This document shows, one piece after another, positions 11,312 to 21,893 of a stretch of DNA of 64,000 bases. Under the pieces are notes generated by a model, which was given only the letters and a program-made list of their open reading frames with translations, searched no databases and was not told the origin of the DNA. Location of the stretch: the NCBI GenBank assembly GCA_965153355.1, contig OZ231126.1, positions 108,128,001 through 108,192,000 of the forward strand. The letters run 5' to 3'. Source of the DNA: Flaccisagitta enflata. Its lineage: Eukaryota > Chaetognatha > Sagittoidea > Aphragmophora. Position 1 is the first letter of the stretch. Each line of letters begins with the position of its first letter. Both the position numbers and the translations under genes were made by a program.

Positions 11312-13039
11312 GCACACGGCGATTTTTCATACTTGAACATTTCTGTTTAGGTCTGTTTGTTGGTTGGTTAGTTATTCAATTGGTTGGTTCACAATGTCGC
11401 CTTTTGGTGCTCAAAAGCGCCTTTATAAAAGGCTCTGGCCATTGGTCTTAAGACCATCAGTCTGTTGTTCCATCTCTACATCCGCCAAACATTAGTGAAA
11501 AAATACAAGTAGTGTTTGAAATCACTTGAAAATTAATCTCATTCATCATTCATGTTCCTTGTCATTTCATTCATCGGCGCATTGGTTACGGCTGAAAGAG
11601 CCTTAAGTACGGCTTTTTGAGCTGTGGATAGAGCCAGGAGCATAGAGCTAGAGAAAGGTCTTACAATCAATAACAACCACTGAACAGTAACCAAGTAAAA
11701 ATCTAAAAAAAAAATTTTGACCACTAGAAGTGTGTTTTGGTCTTTTTTTATTCGGCCATAGTTATTGCCCAACGCGACAGTTGCTCTCACGCTCTGATAC
11801 ATCGAAAAAATCTTAGAGGGTGTTTCTAGTCGCAGACAATCGTGTTTTGAACGGGCCACTCGGTCGCTCGCTACGTTCCTTCGCTTGCACCACTCACTCT
11901 GCTCACTCGCTCTGCAGCGCTCCGCTTCGCTATGATAGCTTTGCTTGCTCGCTCTGTTCACGGGCTCGCTCACTCACTTCGCTCACTCCCTTGTGGGACA
12001 GTTGAAATTCTTGAATACGTGTTCATGCTGTTATCGTATTTCACGGGTTCAAACGCGTTTTTGATCTTCACTAGAAACACGCCCTTTGTCTTGTCTCCAT
12101 GACTCCAGAAGTTGGTATATCGGTCTGCTGGACTAACTGGATAATCTGAAGTGAGATTAAAGCTGCTCAGGGATGCTGTTTGCAACTGTCCAACTTTTAA
12201 TGATCTATCAGCCGATCAATTCTAGCATGGTATTAGGTACCGCTAACCAGATTTGATGTGTCTCTCTATGATTGTTGCTGTCATTAACACGTAGAAAAAT
12301 GTCTATTTTTGGATGAAATCTACAATCACAAAGAGTTTTTGCTGATAATCATCCACTTCTAGGCTTTTGGCGATCTCTACGTTTGACCTGAAAATAAAGT
12401 AGCAAAGCTCCTGGAGGGATGACACCCTTGGCCAGGCTTATTTCTTACAGTCTAATGATGAAATTGGAGAACATACGGGGCACGCAACTCTTCCCTTGTT
12501 GGGCTTGTTTTACAATGACCAACGAAAAAATTTTTATATCCAATAACATTTTTTGTCGTAGTTGTAGATCTCGACTCTTTGATAACAAGATCGTTGGTAG
12601 CCGGATCGGTAACCAGTTGACCAAATAATATACGGGGTGAAATACTAGATAATAAAAAAAGGGGTTTGGGGCTGGGTTGCATGGCTTTGGAATAAGGCCA
12701 ACACTTACAAGTTGCGACCTCACAAATATCTTACATGAACTTAAAGAAAAGATGATTTCTTCCGCTATGTTATTACAACAAAGTTGTGTGATTCTATGCT
12801 AGTTGAGTCTTGAATAATTGGAAAATTGAATTGTGGTTAAGTGGTTATACAGGGGCATCAATGGTATGCGTATAACATGAAAACAAAGAACAGGTCAGAT
12901 ATAAAGTGCATTGTCTGTTTTTCTTCAATAATCTGTCTTCACAATTGTAGGACAAATGATGTCTTGAAAGTTCATCTGCGTTCTGAAATATCTTTTAGGT
13001 CTTATAAAGAAGTGGGTTTGTCCCATGGCACTCGACGTG
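11312..13039. other. Gene-less stretch with CGCTCACTC-rich segment
   Basis: At 11855-12000 there is a C/G/T-rich stretch of CGCTCGCT, CTCACTCG and CTTCGCT words, unlike its A+T-rich surroundings. It yields a 144-residue minus frame (11539-11973) rich in Ser/Arg/Glu that I do not trust as protein. A family B-like phrase 'aaggccaacacttacaagttgcgac' lies at 12690. Confidence 0.4.
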
Positions 13040-13057
13040 TCTCTCTCTCTCTCTCTG

Positions 13058-13096
<39 letters not shown>
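13040..13096. repeat. (CT)n microsatellite
   Basis: CT dinucleotide run with a few GT/TT interruptions. Confidence 0.9.
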
Positions 13097-13099
<3 letters not shown>

Positions 13100-13349
13100 C
13101 ATTAATACACTCGAACGCCTGTTGATCTCAACATTTCTTAGGCAGCAGCTCTAAAGGGGCAAGTAGCCATTGCTTTTTGATCTTCCCCTTCTTCTGTGTC
13201 TATCTACCTAAAACAAAGCCTTGAGGCTCAAAGCCATATCTCGGACAAATATGGAGCCTCATAGCGCAAATCTTTTTTATAAGGACATGAGTTTTATCCT
13301 GAAGGACGTTTTACTGGTTTATCAATGCCTTTCAAGGTTTTGTTATTTT

Positions 13350-13550
13350 TAGTTGCGTGCAAGCGACTCTACAACCCGCTTTGTCTGTTGGTTGGTTGGT
13401 TAGCTGGTTGGTCGGTCGGTCACACTTTATTTTTTTTTATGATTTTATTTCTTTGACCTCACTCCTTCTCTGCCTGAATGGTCTGGTGACCTGATATATG
13501 GCCCCCTGCCCACCCGCACGCGACCGGTGGCGTGTATCTGGCCTTGTTTG
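13350..13550 (+). repeat. Family A copy 7
   Basis: 'tttagttgcgtgcaagcgactctacaacccgctttgtctg', GGTTGGTTGG run, 'tgacctgatatatggccccctgcccacccgcacgcgac', end 'gtgtatctggccttgtttg'. Confidence 0.75.
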
Positions 13551-13904
13551 TATTAGGGATGATGGGAACAGCTAGCCACCAAACACTTTTGCGACTCTTA
13601 AAAATAATTACGCAAACGGCTGCTGACAGGCTCTGCCATCAATGTCTTGAATTTTCATCTCAACTTATTCAGTATTTTAAAGTAACAAGGCGTCTTTCTA
13701 ATAAAAAGAACGCATAAAATATTTCAATAAATCTAGAAAAGTTACTAGGGTGGCAGGAGCAGTATTATAGGGGGTCTGTCAAGTACACTTACACATGACG
13801 AGGCGGAAAGTACTGCAAAAGACGAATTAATAAGTGGCTGATTTAGAAAAAAAAGTTGAGGACTATCTTTGGCTTTTTTATACCTGCAGTGGAATTTGGT
13901 TTTC

Positions 13905-14151
13905 CCTTTCGGGCAGCAGCCCCAAAGGGGTTGATGACCTTTGCTTTCATAAATCTGGGGAATTTTCTCCTCCTTCCCACACCTAAATCCCGACTTTATG
14001 GCCTAAATCTCAACTCCAAGGACCTAATTCCAACCTCAAAGAATTTGGGCCTCAAGACTGAGATTTGGGCCTTGTGGCTTGGATATAGGCCTCAAGGCTG
14101 ACATATGGGCCTGGAAGCTGAGGGAAGGGGGGTGCAAAGGAGAGGAAGAAA
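13905..14151 (+). repeat. Family C foldback copy 3
   Basis: 'gggcagcagccccaaaggggttgatgacctttgctttca', then short 20-bp units, then inverted units ('gggcctcaagactgagattt'). Confidence 0.7.
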
Positions 14152-15595
14152 CAGGTCGCCCAAGGGCAATATGTGGTCAGCGATACCCGTTGCCCTGCTT
14201 TGAGTGATTGTAAATTAGAGTGAGGGGAAGCAGGGGAGCGGCCCCGAGGGGATGAAGTCCTGTAGAACACAGGGGGACTTTCGTTCGTCCTGCCTGAAGA
14301 AGTGGATGAGATGCTATAGAGGCCGTCAAGAGCCTAAATTGAGGTCTAACAGGTTGCTCAAGGGCAATATGTGGTCAGCTATACCCGTTGCCCTGCTTTG
14401 CACAATTGTGAATCAGAGTGAGAGGAAGCAGGGCAGCGGTCCCGAAGGGGACAAAGTCCTGTATAACACAGGGGGACTTTTGTTCGTTTGTTCGTTCGTT
14501 TGTCCGTTTGTCCGTTTGTCCGTTTGTCTGTTTGTCCATTCATCTCCCCCAGGCCCTCTCAGGCCTAAAATCTGCCCTGTCATGCCTGAAATCTGCCCTA
14601 TCAGACCTGAAATCTGCCCTCTCAGACCTGAAATCTGCCCTCTCAGGCCTGAAATCTGCCCTTTCAAACCCTGAATCTGCCTGAGAGGGCAAATTTAAGG
14701 CCTGAGAGTATAGATTCAAGGCTTGAGAGGGCAGATTTCAGGCCTAAGAGGATAGATTTCAGGCCTAATAGGGCAGATTTCAGGCCTGAGAGGGCCTGGG
14801 GGGGATGGACGGATGGACAGACACATGGATGGACGGATGGACGAACGGACGAACGAACAAACTAACAAAAGTCCCCCTGATTTTTAGTCGCAGACGCGAT
14901 TCTACACCTTACTATGTTGATCCGTCCATCCGTCTGTATTGCAAGCGGTTTTTTGGGCAGCGGCCCTGAAGGGGATAAAGTCTTGTAGAACACAGGGGGA
15001 CTTTTGTTCATCTGTTTGTTCTTCCGTCCGTCCGTCCTCCCTTCATCAGGCCCCTCAGGCCTCGAATCTGGCCTCTGAGACCTCAAATCTGGCCTCTCAG
15101 GCCTCAATTCCAGCCTCTCAGGCCTTAAATCTAGCCTCCCAGGCCCCAAATCTGGCCTCTCAGGCCTCAAATCAAACTTCTTAGGCCTCAAACCTGGCCT
15201 CTCTGGCCTCAAATTAGGCTTCTCAGGCCTCAAATCTAAATTCTCAGGCCTCAAACTTGGCCTCTCAGGCCTCAAATCAGCTATCTAAGCCTCAATTTAT
15301 TGCTCTCAGCCTTCAAATCAGTCCTCTGACCTTCCAAGCTTTAATCAAGCTCTCTCAAGCCTCACGCTTCAGATTGGCACTATCAGGCCTTACATCAGCC
15401 TTCTTAGACCTCAATTTAGGCTCTTGTAGGCCTATATAGCATCTCATCCACTACTTCAGGTAGGACGAACGAAAGTCCCCCTGTGTTCTACAGGACGCTG
15501 CCCTGCTTCCCCTCCCATTTACAATCACTCAAAGCAGGACAACGGGTATCGCTGACCACATATTGCCCTTGGGCGACCTGTTTTGCATTACTGCA
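14152..15595. repeat. Family D composite foldback with GCCTGAAATCTGCCCTCTCA arrays
   Basis: The head 'gcccaagggcaatatgtggtcagcgatacccgttgccctgcttt' is present at 14158 and 14350 (plus) and inverted at about 15590. It is related to the family C head (same 'agcggtacccgt..ccctgc' and 'gcagggcagcggccccgaagggg'). It is followed by 'acaaagtcctgtagaacacagggggactt', TTTGTCCG runs, and 20-bp arrays of AGGCCTGAAATCTGCCCTCTC (14550-14690) that invert at about 14690. A second array of AGGCCTCAAATCTGGCCTCTC occupies 15050-15430. Open frames here are repeat artefacts. Confidence 0.75.
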
Positions 15596-15745
15596 TTACT
15601 GCTTTATTGCATTATTGTATTACAGCATTACAGCATTACTGTATCACTGTATTACTGCATTACTGCATTACTGCATGACTGTATGACTGCATTACTGCCC
15701 CTTCCCAACCGTTGCCGACGCTGGTGCCGTGTATCTGGCCTTGAT
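15590..15745 (+). repeat. GCATTACT array joined to a family A end
   Basis: (GCATTACT)n/(GTATTACT)n units with a period of about 8 bp (15590-15695), then 'gccccttcccaacc...gccgtgtatctggccttg', the terminal part of family A. Confidence 0.65.
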
Positions 15746-15794
15746 GTCTTTCAGATGGCGCCAAGCAGGATTCTGTGCGATCGATAGTTTTTTG

Positions 15795-15799
<5 letters not shown>

Positions 15800-15859
<60 letters not shown>
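15800..15859. repeat. (GA)n microsatellite
   Basis: About 60 bp of GA repeats. Confidence 0.9.
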
Positions 15860-15861
<2 letters not shown>

Positions 15862-16133
15862 CCAAGCTACGAGTACCTTGTCTGTCTCAACTGGCCATAT
15901 AGAGAGCGGGAGAGAAGACCAGAGAAAAACAATGTCATGAGATCAACGTCGCGTGCGTCGGCACTTAGGCAGACAGAGACAGACAAAACTAAACTTTTAA
16001 AATGACCTTTGATCGAGCTGTACAATTTCACTCTCTGTCTGAAAATAAGAAAAAAAAATCAGAAACCCTTAAAACAGTCAACCGACAGACTGATGGACCA
16101 ATTAAAAAGTGGCTCATACAGTTGCATATTAAG

Positions 16134-16269
16134 TAGGGATGTGGAAGCGGTCGATTTTAGTGCCGCTTCCACCGCTTCCGCTTCCGCTTCCGCTTCCATT
16201 TTGCGGTTCAAATACTAGTAGCTATCCCATCCTCCAAAATGGAAGCGGTCAATCGCTTCCACATCCCTA
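16134..16269. mobile_element. 136-bp MITE, TAGGG ends, possible 8-bp duplication
   Basis: TAGGGATGTGGAAGCGGTCGA at the left is matched by the inverse at the right (tcgcttccacatcccta), with internal GCTTCC repeats. TAGGG fits the hAT terminal consensus. The flanking 8-mers atattaag and ataacaag match at 6 of 8 positions, compatible with an eroded duplication. Confidence 0.55.
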
Positions 16270-16302
16270 ATAACAAGCGACTAACAAGGCCAAAACAAGG
16301 CT

Positions 16303-16437
<135 letters not shown>

Positions 16438-16479
16438 AGACTGATGAAGCCTGATGAATATGACCAATGCTTACAACTT

Positions 16480-16481
16480 AT

Positions 16482-16515
<34 letters not shown>
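16480..16515. repeat. (ATC)n microsatellite
   Basis: Eleven or so uninterrupted trinucleotide units (poly-Ser in one frame). Confidence 0.9.
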
Positions 16516-16599
16516 CAGAAACCTCAATGTTTTGAAATTGTCAAACAAAATCGTACAAATACTAACTTTTACAATCATATACAATTTTCTTCCGTAACT

Positions 16600-16850
16600 T
16601 TTAGTCGTGTGCTACGCGACTCTACACCCTGCTATAGGTGATTTATGGGGTTGTGGTGTCTTTGGGGTGTCAGATGTGGTGATTTAGGTGGTATTTAGGA
16701 TGGTTGGGTGGTTGTTGCCTATGGTATGTGTAGATAAACTACTGTGTGTTGGTCCATTGGTCGGTTGGTCAGTCAAATGGTCAGTTTACTTGTTGGTCGG
16801 TTGGTCAGTTGGTTGGTCAATCGGTTGGTCAGTTGATCATTTGGTCCCCT
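16600..16850 (+). repeat. Diverged family A start with GGTTGGTCAGTT run
   Basis: 'ttttagtcgtgtgctacgcgactctacaccctgc' at 16601 opens a family A copy. After about 130 bp of unrelated sequence a GGTCGGTTGGTCAG run (16750-16845) and a family C phrase 'ttgggcagcggccccgaag' follow. Confidence 0.55.
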
Positions 16851-16869
16851 TTTTGGGCAGCGGCCCCGA

Positions 16870-17426
16870 AGCCGGTTTGGTGAGATGGTAGCAGGATACA
16901 TGTGTATTCATCATTTCTGGAAAAAAATGGTGAGATGGTAGCTGGTTTGGTGAGATGGTAGCAGGTCAGATATGTACCATGTTACTTTTACCAAAAATGG
17001 TGAGATGGTACCTGGTTTGATGAGATGGTAGCAGGGTTAATCTGTACCAATTGTTTTTGACAGAAAATGGTGAGATGGTAGCCGGTTTGGTGAGATGGTA
17101 GCAGGGTTCATGTGAATTCAGTCTTTTGGGAGAAAAATGGTGAGATGGTAGCCGGTTTGGTGAGATAGTAGCAGGTCAGATTTGTACCATGTTACTTTTA
17201 CCAAAAATGGTGAGATGGTAGCCGGTTTGGTGAGATGGTAGCAGGTTGCATGTGTAGCAAGTGTTTTTGACCAAAAATGGTGAGATGGTAGCCGGTTTGG
17301 TGAGATGGTAGCAGGGTTAATCAGTACCAATCGTTTTTGGTAGAAAATGGTGAGAAGGTAGCCGGTTTGGTGAGATTGTAGCAGGGTTCATGTTAATTCA
17401 GCCTTTCTGGAGAAAAATGGTGAGAT
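16870..17426. repeat. 70-bp tandem array interrupted by a hAT-like element
   Basis: The core 'atggtgagatggtagccggtttggtgagatggtagcagg' recurs with exact 70-bp spacing (16927, 16997, 17067, 17137, 17207, 17277, 17347, 17417). The remaining roughly 30 bp of each unit alternate between several types ('gtaccatgttacttttacc', 'gtaccaattgtttttgac', 'ttcatgtgaattcagt'), suggesting higher-order structure. The array resumes at 19093 after the inserted element, so the two parts were once contiguous. Confidence 0.9.
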
Positions 17427-18121
17427 TAGAGTTTACCTATACGCTTTTTTATACGCCACCTCTACCGGAAGTGGCAGATGAGACGCAAAAACGTATTTGG
17501 CGCTAAAATGAGTTTCCCATTGGCGTTTTTCGGGTTTTTCACTTGGCAATGAAGGAGTAGTAAGATTTAGGCAAATCACAGTGGATTTTCTGTGATCATT
17601 TTGAAAATTTAGTAAAAATTTCCTGAAATTTTTTGCTAGCATCAAAAAATTATTTTCATTTTTTATTTCTATTTATTTTTATCATTTTCATCAGTTTTCC
17701 CATTTCATAATTCACTTTTCATTTTTCACTTTTCACTTTTACTACACTTTACACAACACTTCACACTTTACACTACACTTTACACTACACTTTACAATTT
17801 ATATATTTTTACTTTTCATTTTTGACTTTTCATTTCTTTTTTTTTTTTTTTTTTTCAATGTACCAAACTTTTAATAATTCTGTTGTCACTTTTTTCATCT
17901 TTTTACTCATATTTTGTTTATCAAATTCATTGTAATTATCTCATTTATTATATTTCATAATTATTCATATTTCACAAGTTGATTTGTTTTGATAAAACAG
18001 AAAATAAATTAAAATAGATGACCGATGATTCTCCCTAATGCTTATATCAAGATTGTATCATCCCGAAAGAAATGCTGAAATGAGTCCAGAGTCAAGTTCT
18101 TCTTGCCTATGTCTGTTTGTG

Positions 18122-18186
<65 letters not shown>

Positions 18187-18422
18187 GCAATAATGCCATT
18201 TCCGATTTTTGTGGACCATGTGTTTTGGTTAGATTGATTATCTGGTTATATGAAGTGACGACCAAATCTCTCATGCTCTCTCTCTCTCTCTCTCTCTCTC
18301 TCAACAAGGAAAGAATATCACAGGACCCATAGATGAGACTGAGTGGAAAGAAAAAATCAAATGGCCAATCATTTTTTCATGAATTGTCCTTTATTCTGTT
18401 CAAGTCGATCTTGCTCTGGGTG

Positions 18423-18473
<51 letters not shown>

Positions 18474-19092
18474 TTTTCGATGCGTCCACGCATCTCTGTA
18501 AGAGGCTTTGTCCATCCTTTGGTCAGTTGGTCAGTTGGTCAGTCGGTCGGTAGGTCGGTCCGTGGACACGAGTCATATATGGTGAAAACTCAGGGAAATC
18601 ATGCAAAATGTTAGGACATTGCATCATTCCACATGACTGATGCAATATTGCATCATTCTTAACAAGCTAAGCAGCATAGGGATGCATCGTTGTGCCCCCG
18701 GGGTACTTGTTTTCTCTCTCTCCCTGTAACAAAATGGAGATAGCATGACAATGGCTATGCTCTCAGTAATCCTAATCCATAACTAGAAAATATTAACAAA
18801 ACTTCTATTTTCTTTTATAATATGGACAAAAAGCAAATGAGAACATTTTAATGAAAAAACACCACCACCCTTTGCTTAAGTATTCTCCTAAAGAAATAAC
18901 GATGCATCACAGGCACTGGGAAACTCATTTCATCTTAAAATATAGTAGAAATTGTGATACTACTAAAAAAAAACGTTGAAAAGCGTTTTTTAGGTTAAAA
19001 ACTCCACTTATACGCAACCTATTATGCATATAATCTCAATTATACTTCCGTTATATGCCACTAGATGATTTTGTTTGAAACTCCAAACTCTA
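17427..19092. mobile_element. Non-autonomous hAT-like element, copy 1 (1666 bp)
   Basis: Begins TAGAGTTTACCTATACGC and ends GAAACTCCAAACTCTA, giving an 8-bp TAGAGTTT inverted end that fits the hAT terminal pattern. It is flanked by a perfect 8-bp duplication GGTGAGAT at 17419-17426 and 19093-19100, the length typical of hAT. It shares its ends, GA/CT tracts and unique spacers with the copy at 40403-42790, in the opposite orientation. Contains CT tracts at 18122-18182 and 18277-18302 and no transposase frame. A stretch of about 220 bp (18480-18700) including a GGTCAGTTGGTC run is extra relative to the other copy. Confidence 0.9.
18480..18560 (+). repeat. Family A-like fragment inside hAT copy 1
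   Basis: 'gatgcgtccacgcatctctgtaagaggctttgtcc' and a GGTCAGTTGGTC run followed by 'gtccgtggacacgag'. Absent from the homologous position of the other hAT copy. Confidence 0.5.
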
Positions 19093-19170
19093 GGTGAGAT
19101 GGTAGCCGGTTTGGTGAGATGGTAGCAGGTCAGATTTGTACCATGTTACTTTTACCAAAAATGGTGAGAT
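19093..19170. repeat. Continuation of the 70-bp tandem array
   Basis: 'ggtgagatggtagccggtttggtgagatggtagcaggtcagatttgtaccatgttac' is the same unit as in 16870-17426, now on the far side of the hAT insertion. Confidence 0.9.
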
Positions 19171-20004
19171 CTGAAAGCGCTGTAAATGATTGAATGAAAG
19201 TATTGTTTGGCGCTGCTAGTGTGATGAAAGAGCTCGGATTTATTAGTAATCTAAATGTTCGCATGATTGACGGACCAACCAACCAACAAACCAACCAACA
19301 GATCAATCAACAGACCAACAGACAACCCCCGTATAGATGTGGGAGGACGCACATAAAAACAGGGCAATCTGACAGAGGCAAATGATTCTGAGTCCATATT
19401 GACAAAAACCTAGAATTGTAAGCTTTCTATGCAAGTTTCTAGAATTGTAAGCTTTCTAACCAAGAAAACCTAGAATCGTAAGCATTGTAGAAAGCTACAT
19501 TCATCATCAAATTTTTCCTATTCACAGAAGAGTGGCGATGAAAGTTTTTCTTGCGATAAGTAAGTTGTCTCTCTACAGATACTAGCCCAAAAAATGAAAA
19601 AAATTGAAGCAGCACTTTTTAGGTTATAAAGAAAAAACCCATTTCCCCATTGTAAAAGAGTCAAGAAAACCTACAATCGTAAGCCTTCTAACCCATGAAC
19701 CTAGGATTGTAAGAATTATAGGATAACCGGCTGTCTGAAAGAGGAGAATAAGCGTTTTCTTAGCTATCAATTTCATTTGTAGTCCCATTCTGCCCCCAAA
19801 ATGCATCAACTTTCCCAAACAACTCATAAAACAAAGGAAAATCCGTTTTTCTCTGCAGGACTCAAAAAGACCGAAGGGACTTCGGCTCTTCGACTTTTTT
19901 CCAAATTAGAATAACTGTTAGGGGAGTAGGAATGGGCTCCTAGGATTACATCATGTGCGCACCAAAAATGCAAAAGAATGCCCCATCAATCACCATTATT
20001 TTCT
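19171..20004. other. Gene-less stretch with CTAGAATTGTAAGCTTTCTA repeats
   Basis: The phrase 'cctagaattgtaagctttcta' recurs in variants at about 19410, 19439, 19469, 19671 and 19700. A GACCAACCAACC run at 19270-19325 resembles family A. No gene supported. Confidence 0.5.
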
Positions 20005-20235
20005 TTTAGTCGCATGCATGCCACTCTACAGCCCACTTTGTCTGTTCGTTCATTGGTCCGTCGGTCAAACTTTACTTTCTTTATTACTTTTAGTTATTCT
20101 TAGTCATTTTAGGACATTTTCAGTTATTCTAAGTCATTCTGAGTCATTGTAAATCATTTTAAGTCATTTTAAGTTATATTAAGTCACTTAAGTCAATTTG
20201 GTCAATTTAGTCATATAAGTCATTTAACATCATTT
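20005..20235 (+). repeat. Family B fragment with AAGTCATTTT array
   Basis: 'ttagtcgcatgcatgccactctacagcccactttgtctg', a GGTCCGTCGGTC run, 'aactttactttctttatt', then TAAGTCATTT units (the complement of ATGACTTA). The other B end ('caacttacaggtgttggccttgtt') is found at 21790-21822 in the same orientation, so the intervening 1.5 kb may be an insertion. Confidence 0.65.
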
Positions 20236-21728
20236 TATGGTTAATTCCCTGTATCGTCATGCGCAAGAGAAACCCTGACTCTCCACCATTGTAGAAGTGT
20301 CATCACTTCTTCTGCTGAATTGCATAAGGTTACAAAGGTCAGGTGACATACCTAACTATCTGGTGTGCCATACCAAACCAATTTTTGCCATACCAACTGC
20401 CCCTATGGGGTCCAAAATAGGGGTAGAAGGGTCTATTTTGGCCAGTCCCAATTCTGTCCCTGCAAGCAAAATGCAAGTTAAACCAATCAAAAAATGTCAA
20501 GAGGGGTCATCCCATAGCTTGTAAGCAATTACTAACAATCCATTGATATGGGTACAAAGTTTGAACTCAATATTTTGTCTGTAAGATGACAAAAACTAAC
20601 TTGAAAATAGATTACCCTTCCCCTTCATTTTTCGGTGATTCTTTACTAAAAATGAGTTAAGTATACAGTTAAGTATACATTTTTTTTGTAAGCATATCAT
20701 TATTCAAACATTAAGCATTTTTTCTTTTTCCATTGCATTAACAGCTAGCTAGCTGAAGGATCTTTCCTCCAATTTTCAAGGATTTTTTCCTTTTCATTTT
20801 GGAGAAATCAAAATTTCTCTAGAGCGTTACAATTCAGAGGTGCTCCTTATTGAAGCTGTCACACTTAAGTCACACCATGATTCATACAATGTCACAGCAT
20901 AGTAATGTGATTGACGGAAAAATCCTCTACATGATGGGAAAGAGGGTCAAATTCTGTACTTGCTCCTAAAATTTCAAGCCCTAACTCCAATTTGTTTGGT
21001 CACAGTGAAATTCCAAAGTTGATCACTGCAAAAACAAGAACTGAATTGTAATGCTCGCCGACCAAGCCTCGTAGTTAATTCTTTGTTTCCACACAGCGCT
21101 TCTCACACAAATGCGCGATGCTTTTAAGTCTTAATTTGGTAAAATTTCTTGAAATTGAAATTGGCATATCTCTAGAACTATTGGAGCTAGCCCATTGAAA
21201 TTTTGCATGGTTGATACCTAGATCAAGAGGATCCTTTGCTTAGATTCTGATGCGACCTAAAGAATGACCAACCAGCCTACAAGATGAAAAAATGAAAAAA
21301 ATGGCATAACTTCCAACTTCCGATCTGGTAAGAATCGAGAAAAGAGCTTAGGTAAAAAAAAATTTTCTCCAACAGCCCACCCAACCAGAAATGGTTCTTA
21401 TAGAGATTTTCTGAAAAAACTAAAAAAATTTCAAAAAATTTCAAAGACATGATCACACATGATTGCATGAACGTTATCAATAAGAATTTCACTATCATAT
21501 TGATTTCTTTAATGTAATTAGCTAAATTTTTTAGTAGTAAAACTGCAAATAATATCTTTTTTAAGCCTAATTTGCATGAAAAATGTGCTTACATAAGAAA
21601 ATGCAAGTATGGATTCATATGCAATAATAGGTAAGCTACATGATGATGTATGGTTATGTTCAATTTTCAAATATTCAGAAATGATAAATTTCATCCTGTC
21701 CATGGCTGGCTTATCACGACACTAGTCT
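20236..21728. other. Gene-less stretch, possibly inserted within family B
   Basis: A+T-rich sequence with no recognised coding region or terminal repeats. It separates the two ends of what may be one family B element. Confidence 0.35.
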
Positions 21729-21825
21729 TATGTCTTTTTAAGTCATCTTGGGTCATTTCAAGTCAATTTGATTCATCCTAAGTTATCTATGTCCCACACG
21801 CAACTTACAGGTGTTGGCCTTGTTT
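21729..21825 (+). repeat. Family B terminal fragment
   Basis: TAAGTCATCTTGGGTCATTT units and the end 'cccacacgcaacttacaggtgttggccttgtt'. Confidence 0.65.
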
Positions 21826-21893
21826 TTAAAAATAATGATCTTGTTCTGAAATCTGTTCATGTTGTAATGTAAGACTGCTCCCCCTTCTTTCAG

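Noticed and set aside
11539-11973. 144-codon minus-strand frame
   Set aside because: Composition follows the CGCTCACTC-rich patch and A+T-rich flanks; no domain and no conserved pattern.
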